Positions 15,937 through 24,663 of a DNA stretch of 49,718 nucleotides are shown here, piece after piece. The notes beneath the pieces were generated by a model, which made no database searches, was not told where the DNA came from, and saw only the letters and a program-made list of their open reading frames with translations. The stretch is from a virus, in the IMG/VR virus record IMGVR_UViG_3300031749_000453, positions 1 to 49,718 of that record. One strand, given 5' to 3'. Every line of letters begins with the position of its first letter. Within the stretch, counting starts at the first letter, position 1. A program made the position numbers and the translations under genes.

Positions 15937-18900
15937 CAGTATGCCGCTCCCCACTGTGTGTTGCGTGAAATACCGACGTTCTGCCGGCCGATGTCCTCCA
16001 GCGCATCGCGGATCATCTGGACCAGATCGCGGTCGGAGCGAACAGAGCCCTCCACATTGACGTTCCCATTCCAGACCAAACCATTGCCGCCAACAGCTGG
16101 GATGGGCGGATTAAACTCGGGAAGCTCTGGTACAGCAGGCCCCTCCCACGGACCAAGTTGCGGTGATGGTAGGTTTGTCCACCGCAACTCCGCAATCGTG
16201 CCGAACTTTTGACCTCCTGGCAACGACCCGACCGTTCGGTTCCAGGCTTCAATCAGGCTGTTGACTGCCCGGATCACAGTATTCATGATGCCAACTACGG
16301 TCTCACCAAGCTTATTGAAAATCTCGGTCGCTCCTTGGAGCAACACATTGAACCAACCGAGAATGCCGTTCACCAGGTCCGGAATGATACTGTGGCCGAC
16401 GAGGGCATTCCAGAGACGGACGAACAGGTCCCCGATCGCCTTAACGGCGCCCCAAACCAGGCCAACAATCCAGGCCATCACCGTCACGAATGCTGACCAG
16501 ATAACGTTGAGCATGCGTAGCATCAGCTCCCCGTACGCCAACATCGAACCGTTGTTGCGCAGGTCATCCCAGGCCTTGCCCAGGTCATCGACAGCCTGCT
16601 GCAAGCTTCTCATCGGACCCTCGACCCAGGTCAGCGCCTCACTGAAACTCTGCAGGGTAGTGATCGGAATGGCAAAGGTTAGCGTCTGCGCGAGGCCCGT
16701 GACCCAGGTCAGCAGTTGAATCAGGAAGGCCAGTCCGCCGCCCGCGCCCCCACCCCCACCATTCACCCGGCCGATGGCATCGCCGAAGTCGTTCATCGCT
16801 TGCGTGAGTGCCGCCAGATTGCCTATGCCGGTCTCTTGAAAATCTCTTAGCCAGCCCTTCTTCTCCGTCCCAGCCCCCTCGTCCAGCCCTAGGTTGGTCC
16901 GTAGGCTCTTGACCACCTTGTCCGCCCCTTCCAGTTGGGACTTGAAGTTCTCTAAGGCGGTTTGCAAATCTTCAAAGAAGGGTTTTATCCGTTCTTCCAG
17001 GCTGGCCTTGAACGAATCCATGGAAGTCTTCCAATCCTCATACTTGCGTTTGGTCTCCGCTAACTGCTCGTCCAGGTCTGCCAACTGGTTACCTGATTCG
17101 CCCCACCCAGTCGCCGCATTCTTGGCCGCCGCCTCATTCGTTTTCTGGAGCTGCTCGGCCTTGCTGGCAATCTGGTCCAGGGCGCTGCCCCAATCACCGA
17201 GCTTGCCCTTGACGTCGTTGTAGGCACCCTGCAGGTCACCCAGCCGCTTCTGCTCGTCCTTGAACTGCTTCTGGAGGGCTTGGTACTTCGTCTGCAGTTC
17301 CTTCATTGCCGCGCTGTAGGCACTGGCGCTCTTCGCCGCACCGTGGAAGCCGGCCGACATCTCGTCGAGGGCCGCCCGTTGCGCCTTGAGGGTTTCCTGG
17401 GCGATGGTCAGGGCCGACTCCGCCCCCGTCAGTTGGGGTTGTAAACTGGCGATTTGCGCCTGAGCTGCTTTCACCCCAGCCACAATCTGGTCAAAGGGCA
17501 ATTCCTCCATCGGGTTCGCTAGTTGCTCGACCTGCCGGCGCAAGGGACCTAGTTGCAGCTGCTCGTCCAGTTGAACATTCTGGGCCTGTAGTTGCAGGTC
17601 CTCCAGGCGATCCTCCAGTTCCTTCATGGCTGCCGCAGGGGCATGAGCACGTTTGAGGTCGTTGAGTCGTCGCTGAACGCCGGCGATCTGCTGATTTAGC
17701 TCGAAGGCCCTGTCGGAAAAGGCCTTGGTCCCCTGAATCGGCGTCTGGGCAAACCGTTGCAGGCTGTTCTGCGCTTCAGTCAGGGCGTTCTGCAGGTCGC
17801 TGACCTGCGCCTGTGCCCGCTCTACGGCGTCTTCAAAGGGTTTCAACATGCGGCTGGTATCAAGGGCACTGGAGGCAAATCCGCTGCTGGCACTGCTGGC
17901 GTCCTCCTCCTGGTCTCGCAGCTCGTCCATCTGGTCATTGAGGTTTTCCATCTCCCCGCGAATGCCATCGACCACCGCCTGTTGCGCGTCGATGGCGTCA
18001 GAGAGGTTCAGTAGCTCGGCTTCTAGGCCCTGCACTGCCTCGGTCGCCGCTTGAAACGCGGCCGGCACGTCGACCCCGAAGACCGTCAGCGCTTTCATCT
18101 GCGTGGCCATGGTCGAGGCGTCGACCGCGGCCAGCCCCATGCGGACGGTATCGGCGAACATGCGCATGGCGTTGCTCGTGGTCATCAGGGGGCCGGTAAC
18201 CAACTCCATCTGCCCGTACTTGGCGACGATGCGGTCCACGCCCCAGTCCACCGACTCGACCAGCGAGGGCGAGTGCGTGGCGAAGGGGTTGAGATAGCTC
18301 AATGCTTCATAGATCATGCCCCCGATGGTCGTGACGATGGAGAGAACGATCGGCAGGTAGGTCATGAACGCCGAGGCAACCATCCTGATACCGTCGACCG
18401 CCAACGACGAAACGGCCGCCACCTTGGCCGCCCACTGCATGAACTGGTCAGAGGAGACGAAGGCGGCGATGGCCTGCGCGAGCTCCGAGAGGGCGGCGAA
18501 GAACGGCTGGAAGGCGGTCGAAACGCCGATCTTCAACGAGTCCCAGATGGTGCTCATCGCTCCCGAGAACGTCTTGGCCTGGTTAGCCATCATGCCGCCG
18601 TAGTTCTGTTGCACGAACGTACGGAAGGCAGCCATGAAGGTATCGGCCGATAGCTGACCTTTGTCTTGGAGATTCTGCAGCTCGCCAACCGCCTTGCCGG
18701 TCTGCGCGGCCATGGTCTCATAGACCTTGCCCAGGTTGACACCGGCTTCGGCAAGGACCATGGTGTCCTCTGCGGTGACCTTGCCCTTGGCCTGCATCTG
18801 ACCAAGCTGATAGATCATGCGCGTGATACCTTCGGAGCCGAGGCCGAGTGCCGCTGCCGCGTCGCCAATGTCCGTCAGGATAGGGATCACGTCCTTGGCG

Positions 18901-19274
18901 GCGAAGCCGAAGCCCATGAGCATGCGGGCGCCCTGCTCCACGCCCTCGAACTCAAACGGTGTCTTTGCGGCGAACTGCTGTAACTCGAACATCATCAGCT
19001 TAGCGTTCTCGCCACCACCCAGGAAGACCGACCATGCCATCTCTGACTGCTCTAGCTTGGCATTGAAGCCGATCACTGCGTCTTTGGCGGCGTCGAAGGC
19101 CCTACTGATCAGGGAGACGCCGGCATTGCCTAGAGCGAAGCCCCCCGCGGTGCTGAGCGTATTCCTGATGAAGCCCGCCATGCGCGAGACTGAGGACTCG
19201 ACGTTGCGGGTCTCCTGATGGAATCCCTGGGCGTCAAGCCTCAGCTTTGCCTCCAGGGTCGCGATCGTGCTCAC
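15936..19274 (-). CDS. Tape measure protein
   Basis: This 1112-residue protein sets tail length. The N-terminal third carries the tape-measure domain seen in lambda-like phages (MISQ-free form): FEFEGVEQGARMLMGFGF, then ALGLGSEGITRMIYQLGQMQ and the AEAGVNLGKVYETMAAQTGK block. The middle (about 420-800) is a long coiled coil rich in Glu, Gln and Leu. The C-terminal third has several membrane-like helices (LVWGAVKAIGDLFVRLW, VNGILGWFNVLLQG). A GTG at 19274, inside the T gene, is the likely start. At about 1.5 angstroms per residue the tail would be near 165 nm. Confidence 0.9.
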   Translation of the reverse strand: MSTIATLEAKLRLDAQGFHQETRNVESSVSRMAGFIRNTLSTAGGFALGNAGVSLISRAFDAAKDAVIGFNAKLEQSEMAWSVFLGGGENAKLMMFELQQFAAKTPFEFEGVEQGARMLMGFGFAAKDVIPILTDIGDAAAALGLGSEGITRMIYQLGQMQAKGKVTAEDTMVLAEAGVNLGKVYETMAAQTGKAVGELQNLQDKGQLSADTFMAAFRTFVQQNYGGMMANQAKTFSGAMSTIWDSLKIGVSTAFQPFFAALSELAQAIAAFVSSDQFMQWAAKVAAVSSLAVDGIRMVASAFMTYLPIVLSIVTTIGGMIYEALSYLNPFATHSPSLVESVDWGVDRIVAKYGQMELVTGPLMTTSNAMRMFADTVRMGLAAVDASTMATQMKALTVFGVDVPAAFQAATEAVQGLEAELLNLSDAIDAQQAVVDGIRGEMENLNDQMDELRDQEEDASSASSGFASSALDTSRMLKPFEDAVERAQAQVSDLQNALTEAQNSLQRFAQTPIQGTKAFSDRAFELNQQIAGVQRRLNDLKRAHAPAAAMKELEDRLEDLQLQAQNVQLDEQLQLGPLRRQVEQLANPMEELPFDQIVAGVKAAQAQIASLQPQLTGAESALTIAQETLKAQRAALDEMSAGFHGAAKSASAYSAAMKELQTKYQALQKQFKDEQKRLGDLQGAYNDVKGKLGDWGSALDQIASKAEQLQKTNEAAAKNAATGWGESGNQLADLDEQLAETKRKYEDWKTSMDSFKASLEERIKPFFEDLQTALENFKSQLEGADKVVKSLRTNLGLDEGAGTEKKGWLRDFQETGIGNLAALTQAMNDFGDAIGRVNGGGGGAGGGLAFLIQLLTWVTGLAQTLTFAIPITTLQSFSEALTWVEGPMRSLQQAVDDLGKAWDDLRNNGSMLAYGELMLRMLNVIWSAFVTVMAWIVGLVWGAVKAIGDLFVRLWNALVGHSIIPDLVNGILGWFNVLLQGATEIFNKLGETVVGIMNTVIRAVNSLIEAWNRTVGSLPGGQKFGTIAELRWTNLPSPQLGPWEGPAVPELPEFNPPIPAVGGNGLVWNGNVNVEGSVRSDRDLVQMIRDALEDIGRQNVGISRNTQWGAAY

Positions 19275-19563
19275 TTCTCTGCACCTCGCTGCCCCCGAGA
19301 GCGGCATTCAACATCTGGACGATGGCTAGCTGCTGTTGCCACGACTGCGTTTCCTTTTCTGGCTCTCCGCCGAACTTGGGCATGAACTGCGCGGGCTGGA
19401 AGGCCCTCTGCTTCTTCGACCGGTTGACATTCGCGATGGTCGCGGCGATGATGCCTGCCCTTAGGTCGGCCCGTTCCTCGCCAAAAGGCTCCAGTTCATA
19501 GTAGGCCATCCATTCGGAGAGCTCCCGGCTGCTGATGCGGCTCAGCAGCTCGGCGACGGTCAT
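19234..19563 (-). CDS. Tail assembly chaperone, T part
   Basis: The 109-residue frame has the signature of T-type chaperones (TVAELLSRISSRELSEWMAYY then LEPFGEERADL). Its first ATG is at 19563. The same frame stays open upstream of that ATG and reads AFRLALALG, the segment that usually precedes this motif in GT fusion proteins. It is therefore probably made mainly by a -1 frameshift from the G gene. The C-terminus overlaps the tape-measure start. Confidence 0.7.
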   Translation of the reverse strand: MTVAELLSRISSRELSEWMAYYELEPFGEERADLRAGIIAATIANVNRSKKQRAFQPAQFMPKFGGEPEKETQSWQQQLAIVQMLNAALGGSEVQRSEHDRDPGGKAEA

Positions 19564-19600
19564 CCCCAGGGCGAGTGCTAACCGAAAGGCAAACCTTCGC
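19564..19600 (-). promoter_or_regulatory. Candidate -1 programmed frameshift site (G to G-T)
   Basis: Near its stop, gene G reads TTG-CCT-TTC-GGT-TAG. Slipping back one base lets the Phe tRNA move from TTC to TTT and continue as TTT-CGG-TTA into the T frame, which is open on both sides. It is not a classic XXXYYYZ heptamer, so the exact slip site is unsure. The gene order and open frame are what lambda G/GT frameshifting requires. Confidence 0.5.
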
Positions 19601-19988
19601 CCTGGGTTGTGGCGGAGTTTCCCGCCAGTTCCTCCACGTCCTCGTTGGACAAGCCAGAGAGGCGCTGGGCGACCTCGAAGATGCGCTGCAGGGCAGCGGC
19701 AGATTTCTTGCCCAGCGCTTCGGCATCATGGTCCGAAAAGAGACGTTTCCCATCCGGCCCAATCACCGTCTTCGCCACCAGCTTGGCGCGGATGTTCGCC
19801 AGATTGACCTCCCGGCTCTTGCCCCGCTTCTCGACCATGGAGGCCTCGAAGGCGTCACGCTCGGCGCCGTTCATCCCGCGTACGATGACGTAGCCGTTCC
19901 ACTCGGCGATGAAGACCTCCTCCTGCTGCAGATCGGAAACGTTTAGGATCGCCTCGCGAGATAGGAATACTCTTTCCGCGGTAGACAT
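19578..19988 (-). CDS. Tail assembly chaperone, G part
   Basis: This 136-residue protein sits between the tail tube and tape measure. Typical features are FIAEWNGYVIVRGMNGAERDA near the N-terminus, a helical middle, and LSGLSNEDVEELAGN near the end, which is a common ending of siphoviral G chaperones. The ATG at 19988 follows GAGGAGAAGC. It should coat the tape measure together with the G-T frameshift product before tube assembly. Confidence 0.75.
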   Translation of the reverse strand: MSTAERVFLSREAILNVSDLQQEEVFIAEWNGYVIVRGMNGAERDAFEASMVEKRGKSREVNLANIRAKLVAKTVIGPDGKRLFSDHDAEALGKKSAAALQRIFEVAQRLSGLSNEDVEELAGNSATTQGEGLPFG

Positions 19989-20047
19989 GCTTCTCCTCTC
20001 TTCCTCCCTCCCTGTGAATATCAAGTGCAGATGGCCCAGCCACTCTA

Positions 20048-20482
20048 CTAGCCGGCCAGGGTCGGCGCTTCCACGATCTTCAGGGTCACGTCGGCGCTCA
20101 GCTGAGCGTCCACCGGCGCCTTCGGCTCGAATTTGGTCACCAGCGCCGTGAAGGCCCAGGTCGTGGCTCCCACGTCGGGGAAGACAAGTTGAAAGTGGCG
20201 GCGGGTGCGGTTGTACCAGTCCTTGATCAGACCGGTGGTGTAGCTCTGCGTGGCGTTCGTCGGGATGAAGTTCATCGAGAAGCTTACCTCACCCGCATCC
20301 AGCAGACTCCCCAGGTACTCTTTGAACGCGTTCGTCGTCGAGTGACTGGTTACTTCCATCGTGTCCATGGACAGGCTGGGCCCACTGATGTCCGTCACCT
20401 CCGCGACGGTGGTGAAGGTCTCGGGGCTGCCACCGTCGCCGATCTTCAGCAACGTGCCGATTGCGGCAATCGCGTTTGACAT
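20048..20482 (-). CDS. Major tail tube protein
   Basis: This 144-residue protein belongs to the lambda V-like tube family by pattern: a VAEVTDISGPSLSMDTMEVT segment, SHSTTNAFKEYLGSL, an EVSFSMNFIPT strand, and a closing DVTLKIVEAPTL strand. It is the usual length for this family. The ATG at 20482 has AAAGGAGC upstream. It precedes the G/T chaperones and tape measure, the canonical tail order. Confidence 0.85.
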   Translation of the reverse strand: MSNAIAAIGTLLKIGDGGSPETFTTVAEVTDISGPSLSMDTMEVTSHSTTNAFKEYLGSLLDAGEVSFSMNFIPTNATQSYTTGLIKDWYNRTRRHFQLVFPDVGATTWAFTALVTKFEPKAPVDAQLSADVTLKIVEAPTLAG

Positions 20483-20497
20483 GGTGCTTGCTCCTTT

Positions 20498-20869
20498 CTA
20501 GTCGGGCAGTCGTAACACCGCGAAGTACACGTCGGCAGCGCTCGCGGCGAACGACAGCTTGCCACTGCTTTGCATCCAGCCGGTCTGCTGGAACTGGGGA
20601 AAAACGGCGTACTCTCCAGCGCCAATCGAGTAGGCCGTGATGTTGCCCGTCCGGTTGTACGGGTCGGCCACACTGTTGATCGTCACCGTCTGCGCTACCG
20701 CATTGTCGTTGCGTACCAACAGGATCTCCTTCCCGGTGAGCGGGAACTGGGCGCCGTCTGCAAATGCCGCCCCCGCCGCTGTCCATGTGAAGTCAAGTCC
20801 ATTGGCGGCAATGGGCAGGCTAGGATACTTCGCGCTAATGGTCTGAACCGGCACGTCAAGCACGGCCAT
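20498..20869 (-). CDS. Beta-rich virion accessory protein
   Basis: This is a 123-residue protein with mostly beta composition (FTWTAAGAAFADG, EILLVRNDNAVAQTVTINSV, AGEYAVFPQF), resembling small decoration or fibre-like proteins. The ATG at 20869 has a GGAGGTATAAGCC ribosome binding site. It lies between the zinc-finger mini-gene and the tail tube gene. I would call it a capsid or tail decoration protein with modest confidence. Confidence 0.5.
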   Translation of the reverse strand: MAVLDVPVQTISAKYPSLPIAANGLDFTWTAAGAAFADGAQFPLTGKEILLVRNDNAVAQTVTINSVADPYNRTGNITAYSIGAGEYAVFPQFQQTGWMQSSGKLSFAASAADVYFAVLRLPD

Positions 20870-20872
20870 GGC

Positions 20873-21100
20873 TTATACCTCCCTCTCTTCGATCAGATTG
20901 CCGTAGCGGTCATACAAAGGCACCTTGAGTGGTACCCGTTCCGGCGCCGGCGCATGGCGCTCCATAATATGTTGGAGCATCGCCGCTTCTCCCTCCAGCG
21001 TGTCCCACGAGCAGAGCTTGCACTGCCAACGTGGCAACTTGTTCCAGGTCCCCGCCTCGTACGGCAAATCTGGTTGTTGCGGTTCAGGTTTCTTCGGCAT
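20873..21100 (-). CDS. C2H2-like zinc-finger small protein
   Basis: In this 75-residue protein a single finger-like motif is clear: WQCKLCSWDTL then MLQHIMERH, giving C-x2-C about residues 27-30 and H-x4-H near 44-49. The flanks are proline-rich and charged (PKKPEPQQPDL, APAPERVP). The ATG at 21100 has GAGGAGGGGGCCC upstream. Such mini-proteins occur between neck and tail genes of phages from GC-rich hosts. The role is unknown, and DNA or protein contact during head-tail joining is possible. Confidence 0.6.
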   Translation of the reverse strand: MPKKPEPQQPDLPYEAGTWNKLPRWQCKLCSWDTLEGEAAMLQHIMERHAPAPERVPLKVPLYDRYGNLIEEREV

Positions 21101-21112
21101 GGGCCCCCTCCT

Positions 21113-21490
21113 CTATTCGCTATGCCAGATGATATAGTCAGCGTTAATCCGCCAGCGCCCCGTCTCCGCCTCGTAGTCGTCTATCTCGTTCTCCGAGAGC
21201 GCCGCCCCGCCGGGTGTCAGCTTGAATCCGTCCAGCGCCAGTCGCAGGACCCGCGTGACATTTGCGGCTTCGGCGTAGCTGTCTGCCCAGCAGGCGAACT
21301 GGAACCGCGGGTGCGCCAGTCCCGAAGGGCCGCTGTGCGAGCGGACTCGCAGGGTACTAATGCGCTGGTAGGTCATGGCCGGCAGCGCGACGTTCTGCGG
21401 CAGCACCAGTGGGTAGACCCGGTTCCCGACGAGTGCTGCCAGTGCCGGGTAGCCGGTGAGCCTAGCAACCAATAGCTCTTCGATGGTCAT
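21113..21490 (-). CDS. Tail completion protein (DUF3168-like)
   Basis: This 125-residue protein has the DUF3168/gp17-type layout: LLVARLTGYPALAALVGNRV at the start, a PAMTYQRIS strand, FQFACWADSYAEA, and a C-terminal strand pair ending NADYIIWH. It follows the HK97 gp10-like gene. The start overlaps its stop region (TGAGATG). The family caps the tail tube before head joining. Confidence 0.75.
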   Translation of the reverse strand: MTIEELLVARLTGYPALAALVGNRVYPLVLPQNVALPAMTYQRISTLRVRSHSGPSGLAHPRFQFACWADSYAEAANVTRVLRLALDGFKLTPGGAALSENEIDDYEAETGRWRINADYIIWHSE

Positions 21491-21491
21491 C

Positions 21492-22001
21492 TCAAATCGC
21501 CCTCAGCAGGTCGGCTAAGGCCTCTTTCACTTCCCGAATCACATTCTCGCGCTGCTCATCGAACGCCGGACGGAGATATGGCCGTGCCGGCTGGGTCACG
21601 GACTTCACCTTGTGCCAGGCACCATCGTAGGTTTTGAAGACCAGATACGGCGCGTTCTTCGCCACGATGGTTCCCCCGAATTCTCTTTGGGCCGCGTACT
21701 CGACGTTGGTGCCTACCAGCACTTCAGCGAACTCGGACCCGGAGACCTTGCCGCCGATATCGGTTCCCGTGGTCGGTTGTTCTAGGCCACCCTTGACCCC
21801 TTCACCGCCGACGTGAATGGACCGTCGGAGATTCCCGGTCTTCCAGGGCGCCTTCTCCTTGGCGGCGTTCGCCACCAACAGGGCCCCGCTAACTAGGGCC
21901 CGTTCCAAGGTCTGCCCCCTGGTCGCGTCCGACAACCGGTTGAGCTTGCTTTTTAGCTCTGGCAGGCCAGTGAGCGTGATGCTGATATCAGTCTTGCCCA
22001 T
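21492..22001 (-). CDS. HK97 gp10-like neck/tail protein
   Basis: This 169-residue protein has the gp10 pattern: ISITLTGLPELKSKLNRL, VANAAKEKAPWKTGNLRRSI, EVLVGTNVEYAAQREFGG, and a final RPYLRPAFDEQRENVIREV. These blocks recur in order in this family of head-tail joining proteins. It sits between the holin and the DUF3168 gene. Its ribosome binding site is weaker than those of its neighbours. Confidence 0.85.
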   Translation of the reverse strand: MGKTDISITLTGLPELKSKLNRLSDATRGQTLERALVSGALLVANAAKEKAPWKTGNLRRSIHVGGEGVKGGLEQPTTGTDIGGKVSGSEFAEVLVGTNVEYAAQREFGGTIVAKNAPYLVFKTYDGAWHKVKSVTQPARPYLRPAFDEQRENVIREVKEALADLLRAI

Positions 22002-22008
22002 CGGACCA

Positions 22009-22404
22009 CTAGCCCTTTTCCGGGCTGATCTTCGCCAGCGTCTGCCGCAGAATCTCCGGCACTGGCAGCCCGGCGTTAGTCGCGTTCTCCAAGATACTCA
22101 GAACCTCCCCTGCACAGTAGAAGCCGGCCACCGCTGTCTGCAACGGCAAGTTGCCAACGAGATCCGCAGCATAATGCTGAATCACCCCTGCCATGGCCAC
22201 CATGAGCAGCGACATCGCCTTGCGCGTCATGCCCTTCCACGCCACGTCGCTGGATAGCCGCCGCTCCTGTATGGCCACCACTACGCCGGAGACAATGTCG
22301 ATGAGGATCAGAATCAGCAGTAGCTGCACCAGCGGAATGAGCCCGGCCCAGATGGCGATCAGCGCCCCCGCCACGATTTTTACCACGAGTTCTATCTTTT
22401 CCAC
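22009..22404 (-). CDS. Phage holin family protein
   Basis: This 131-residue membrane protein has two N-terminal membrane segments (IVAGALIAIWAGLIPLV and LLLILILIDIVSGVVVAI). These are followed by a basic loop (QERRLSSDVAWKGMTRKAM) and a third segment (SLLMVAMAGVIQHYAADLV). The DIVSG motif is typical of the toxin-secretion/phage-lysis holin family. Its place inside the connector cluster, 13 kb upstream of the lysin, is unusual. It would release the endolysin to the wall. Confidence 0.75.
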   Translation of the reverse strand: MEKIELVVKIVAGALIAIWAGLIPLVQLLLILILIDIVSGVVVAIQERRLSSDVAWKGMTRKAMSLLMVAMAGVIQHYAADLVGNLPLQTAVAGFYCAGEVLSILENATNAGLPVPEILRQTLAKISPEKG

Positions 22405-22405
22405 C

Positions 22406-22771
22406 CTAGGCTACCCTTTCCAGTAATAGACTAGTTATCACCCTTTGACTATCCGTCACGACCCCTACGATGTCATAGTTAAGGCCTTCACTAACCAGCC
22501 TCATCGCTGTGGTGATACTCGCGAAGACCCCCTGCAGGTTCGCCCGGTGCGTGGCGACCGTGATCGTACCATCCGCTCGCTTGACTTCCTGCTGGGTCTT
22601 CGTCGGGTAGATGCCGCACGGAATATCCACGTGCCCGGCGAGGTTCGCCCAGGCCGCGATGGGTTGACCGTAGGCGTCCTGTGCGGGAGTGTTGGTTTGC
22701 ACCGTGCAGGTCGCAGAGAAGAAACTCCCGAGGCGGTCGAGTAGAAATGGGTGAATCAGCGGGCTAGCCAT
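22406..22771 (-). CDS. Head-tail stopper-like protein
   Basis: This 121-residue protein is beta-rich (ATCTVQTNTPAQDAYGQP, HVDIPCGIYPTK, ATHRANLQGVF) and resembles head-closure or stopper proteins encoded after the connector. The start overlaps the connector's stop by 8 bp. Assignment rests on position and the TPAQDAYGQPI-type loop common in these proteins. Confidence 0.6.
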   Translation of the reverse strand: MASPLIHPFLLDRLGSFFSATCTVQTNTPAQDAYGQPIAAWANLAGHVDIPCGIYPTKTQQEVKRADGTITVATHRANLQGVFASITTAMRLVSEGLNYDIVGVVTDSQRVITSLLLERVA

Positions 22772-23153
22772 TCCGCAGCGCCTCCCCGTAGACCCGTTCC
22801 CGTACCGCGAAATTCGTCACGGTCCATTCGGCAATGTCGAAGGCCCCGCTATCCGTCTCTGCTTCCTCGGCATCGGCCTGGGCCCGAAGCTGTACCGCGC
22901 GGGCCAGGAGTGCCTTGGCCGTCTGGGCACCGTCGGTCTTCAGGTCGCCTAAGCTGATCACCTTGAGGACAAGCGCCTGATCGCTCGCCGCCGTCTCCAG
23001 TGCCAGCGCGGCCGCCCGTTTGATGTTGTCGCTCTCGGCCGTGAGAAAATAGGTGATCTCGTCATCCTCGAAGAGATGGCCGGTATCGGTCTTGTCGTTG
23101 CAGAGTAACCGAACCTTGCCGGCGTTCGTGGCGATGTTGTAGGTGAAAACCAT
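22764..23153 (-). CDS. Head-tail connector protein
   Basis: This 129-residue helical protein has the opening KVRLLCNDKTD, then LFEDDEITYFLTAESDNIKRAAA and a long helix. This is the usual layout of gp6/gp15-like connector proteins that bind the portal. The ATG at 23153 lies inside the upstream small gene. It is followed by the stopper. Confidence 0.7.
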   Translation of the reverse strand: MVFTYNIATNAGKVRLLCNDKTDTGHLFEDDEITYFLTAESDNIKRAAALALETAASDQALVLKVISLGDLKTDGAQTAKALLARAVQLRAQADAEEAETDSGAFDIAEWTVTNFAVRERVYGEALRNG

Positions 23154-23370
23154 TCGACACCTCGTGGTTGCACGTGGTCTCTCCGAAGAAGGACCGCCCG
23201 GCTATTTCTTCCGCTTGTTCGCCTAGGGTGGAACCGGCAGGCTCTCGTAGCTCGACTACCTGACTCTGTGCCGGGCGCCCGGCCAGCTCTGCCCGTAGCG
23301 CCTTCAGCTCGTCGAGAATCGCCGCCAGATAGGCGTGCTCTACAGTCACCGGTCGGGGTAGCTCGGGCAT
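23062..23370 (-). CDS. Small protein after the capsid gene, overlapping the connector
   Basis: This 102-residue frame starts at an ATG (23370) with a good AAGGAGAGGACTCT ribosome binding site. The first 60 residues are a helix with coiled-coil character (AYLAAILDELKALRAEL). The last 30 codons overlap the connector gene in another frame and look non-native, so the true C-terminus may lie earlier or the gene may have been extended by frameshift. The function is unknown. Confidence 0.5.
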   Translation of the reverse strand: MPELPRPVTVEHAYLAAILDELKALRAELAGRPAQSQVVELREPAGSTLGEQAEEIAGRSFFGETTCNHEVSNGFHLQHRHERRQGSVTLQRQDRYRPSLRG

Positions 23371-23450
23371 AGAGTCCTCTCCTTGGTGTGGTCTGGCTGG
23401 CGCATCCCGGAGCACGCGCCAGCCACAAGCAACGTCGCTAACGTGCCGGG

Positions 23451-24626
23451 TTATGGACCAACTTGGGCATAACAGGCTCTCGGATCAAGCCTTGCGCCCC
23501 CGTGGACGCATCTCACCCGGTACTGGATGTCGTCATCCAAAAACGCCCCGCTGAACGGCGACATAGGTGCTCCGGTAACCGAAACCTTGTCGGAAGACCG
23601 CATCACGATCTCCGGGTTCTCGTAGCCGCGTAGGTAGTCGAGCTGAATCGCGGCGATGCGGCTAGGTTCAGCGAACAGGTACCAAGTTGTGTTCACGTTG
23701 CCCGAAACGTCGATCACCGGGAGAAGCGGATCGACGTGTAGCTGTAGCCCCATCTGCGGCAGGATGTTCGCGGTGGGCACCGGCACACCGCCCCCTGCAC
23801 CTACTTCTGTCCACTGCTTGAGCGTACTGGTCAGAATCGCCCGGGCCGTCAGCTCGAGAGCGGGCGGTACGACGAGGTGCGCGGCGCGGATGCCCAGCGG
23901 CTTGCCCTGTACGTCCTGCTGCTGGGCCATCAGGGTGATTGTAGTCTCTAGATTGCCAATAGTCAGCGGCAAGACGCCAAGGTTCGTGACGTTCGCTCCG
24001 TCAGCGGCGTCCACCACCGGTGCGCCGAAGAGGAGCGGGTTGGGGCCGGCGGCCGCAGCGTAGAGGGCCGTCACATTGTAGGCTTCGGTGTAGACCACCG
24101 CATCGGCAAAGCGCTGCGGCACATCCTGGAAGGCGCTTTGCACGTCGTTGACCATCGCCTCCCACGAGATGTCGAATTGTCCGCCGTACTTAAACAGCTG
24201 CCGGTGATAGTGCCCGTTGGCCACCACCTGAATCGGGTACGGCGCCCGTTCGGGAACGGCCGCCAAGAGTCCATCGTTGCCGACCACCTTATGTAGCTCG
24301 GCGACGTTGAAATTCGGTAGCGTCCCAACTTTGGTGTAGGCTCGCCACTCGGGGACGACCGCTTGGTAGCGCGCCAGCACGTCTCGCTCCAGGGTGAAAC
24401 CGAACAGGCTAGGGAAGTCGCTGCTGACCACCGACTCCCGTAGTTGAGCGGGCGGTTCACCGTGGACCCAGGCGCGGATAATCGCCTCCTGCTTCCAGCC
24501 GGGTAGGCGATAGCGGTTGCTCATCAAGTCAACCAAGACGCCCGAGGCCTCCAGCAAAGCGGTATTGGGTTTGGGCATGGACCGGTAGCCGGTCCAGTCA
24601 TCTATGGTGCGCAGTAGCTCTTTCAT
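23451..24626 (-). CDS. Major capsid protein (phage A)
   Basis: This 391-residue protein resembles the Mu-type/HK97-fold major head proteins: LLEASGVLVDLMSNRYRLPG near the start, FSLFGFT-like VSSDFPSLFGFTLERDVL, then KVVGNDGLLAAVPERAPYP and KYGGQFDISWEAMVNDV, and a C-terminal IAAIQLDYLRGYENPEIVM. It lies between the DUF2190-like gene and the connectors. Length suits a capsid without a fused protease. Start at 24626. Confidence 0.8.
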   Translation of the reverse strand: MKELLRTIDDWTGYRSMPKPNTALLEASGVLVDLMSNRYRLPGWKQEAIIRAWVHGEPPAQLRESVVSSDFPSLFGFTLERDVLARYQAVVPEWRAYTKVGTLPNFNVAELHKVVGNDGLLAAVPERAPYPIQVVANGHYHRQLFKYGGQFDISWEAMVNDVQSAFQDVPQRFADAVVYTEAYNVTALYAAAAGPNPLLFGAPVVDAADGANVTNLGVLPLTIGNLETTITLMAQQQDVQGKPLGIRAAHLVVPPALELTARAILTSTLKQWTEVGAGGGVPVPTANILPQMGLQLHVDPLLPVIDVSGNVNTTWYLFAEPSRIAAIQLDYLRGYENPEIVMRSSDKVSVTGAPMSPFSGAFLDDDIQYRVRCVHGGARLDPRACYAQVGP

Positions 24627-24663
24627 TTTGTCGTCAATCTCCTATTTCTCGTTGGTGTCTGAC

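Noticed and set aside
18051-18653. 200-residue plus-strand frame antisense to the tape measure
   Set aside because: It is His/Arg/Gly-rich with no motif or ribosome binding site, and opposite to a clear gene.
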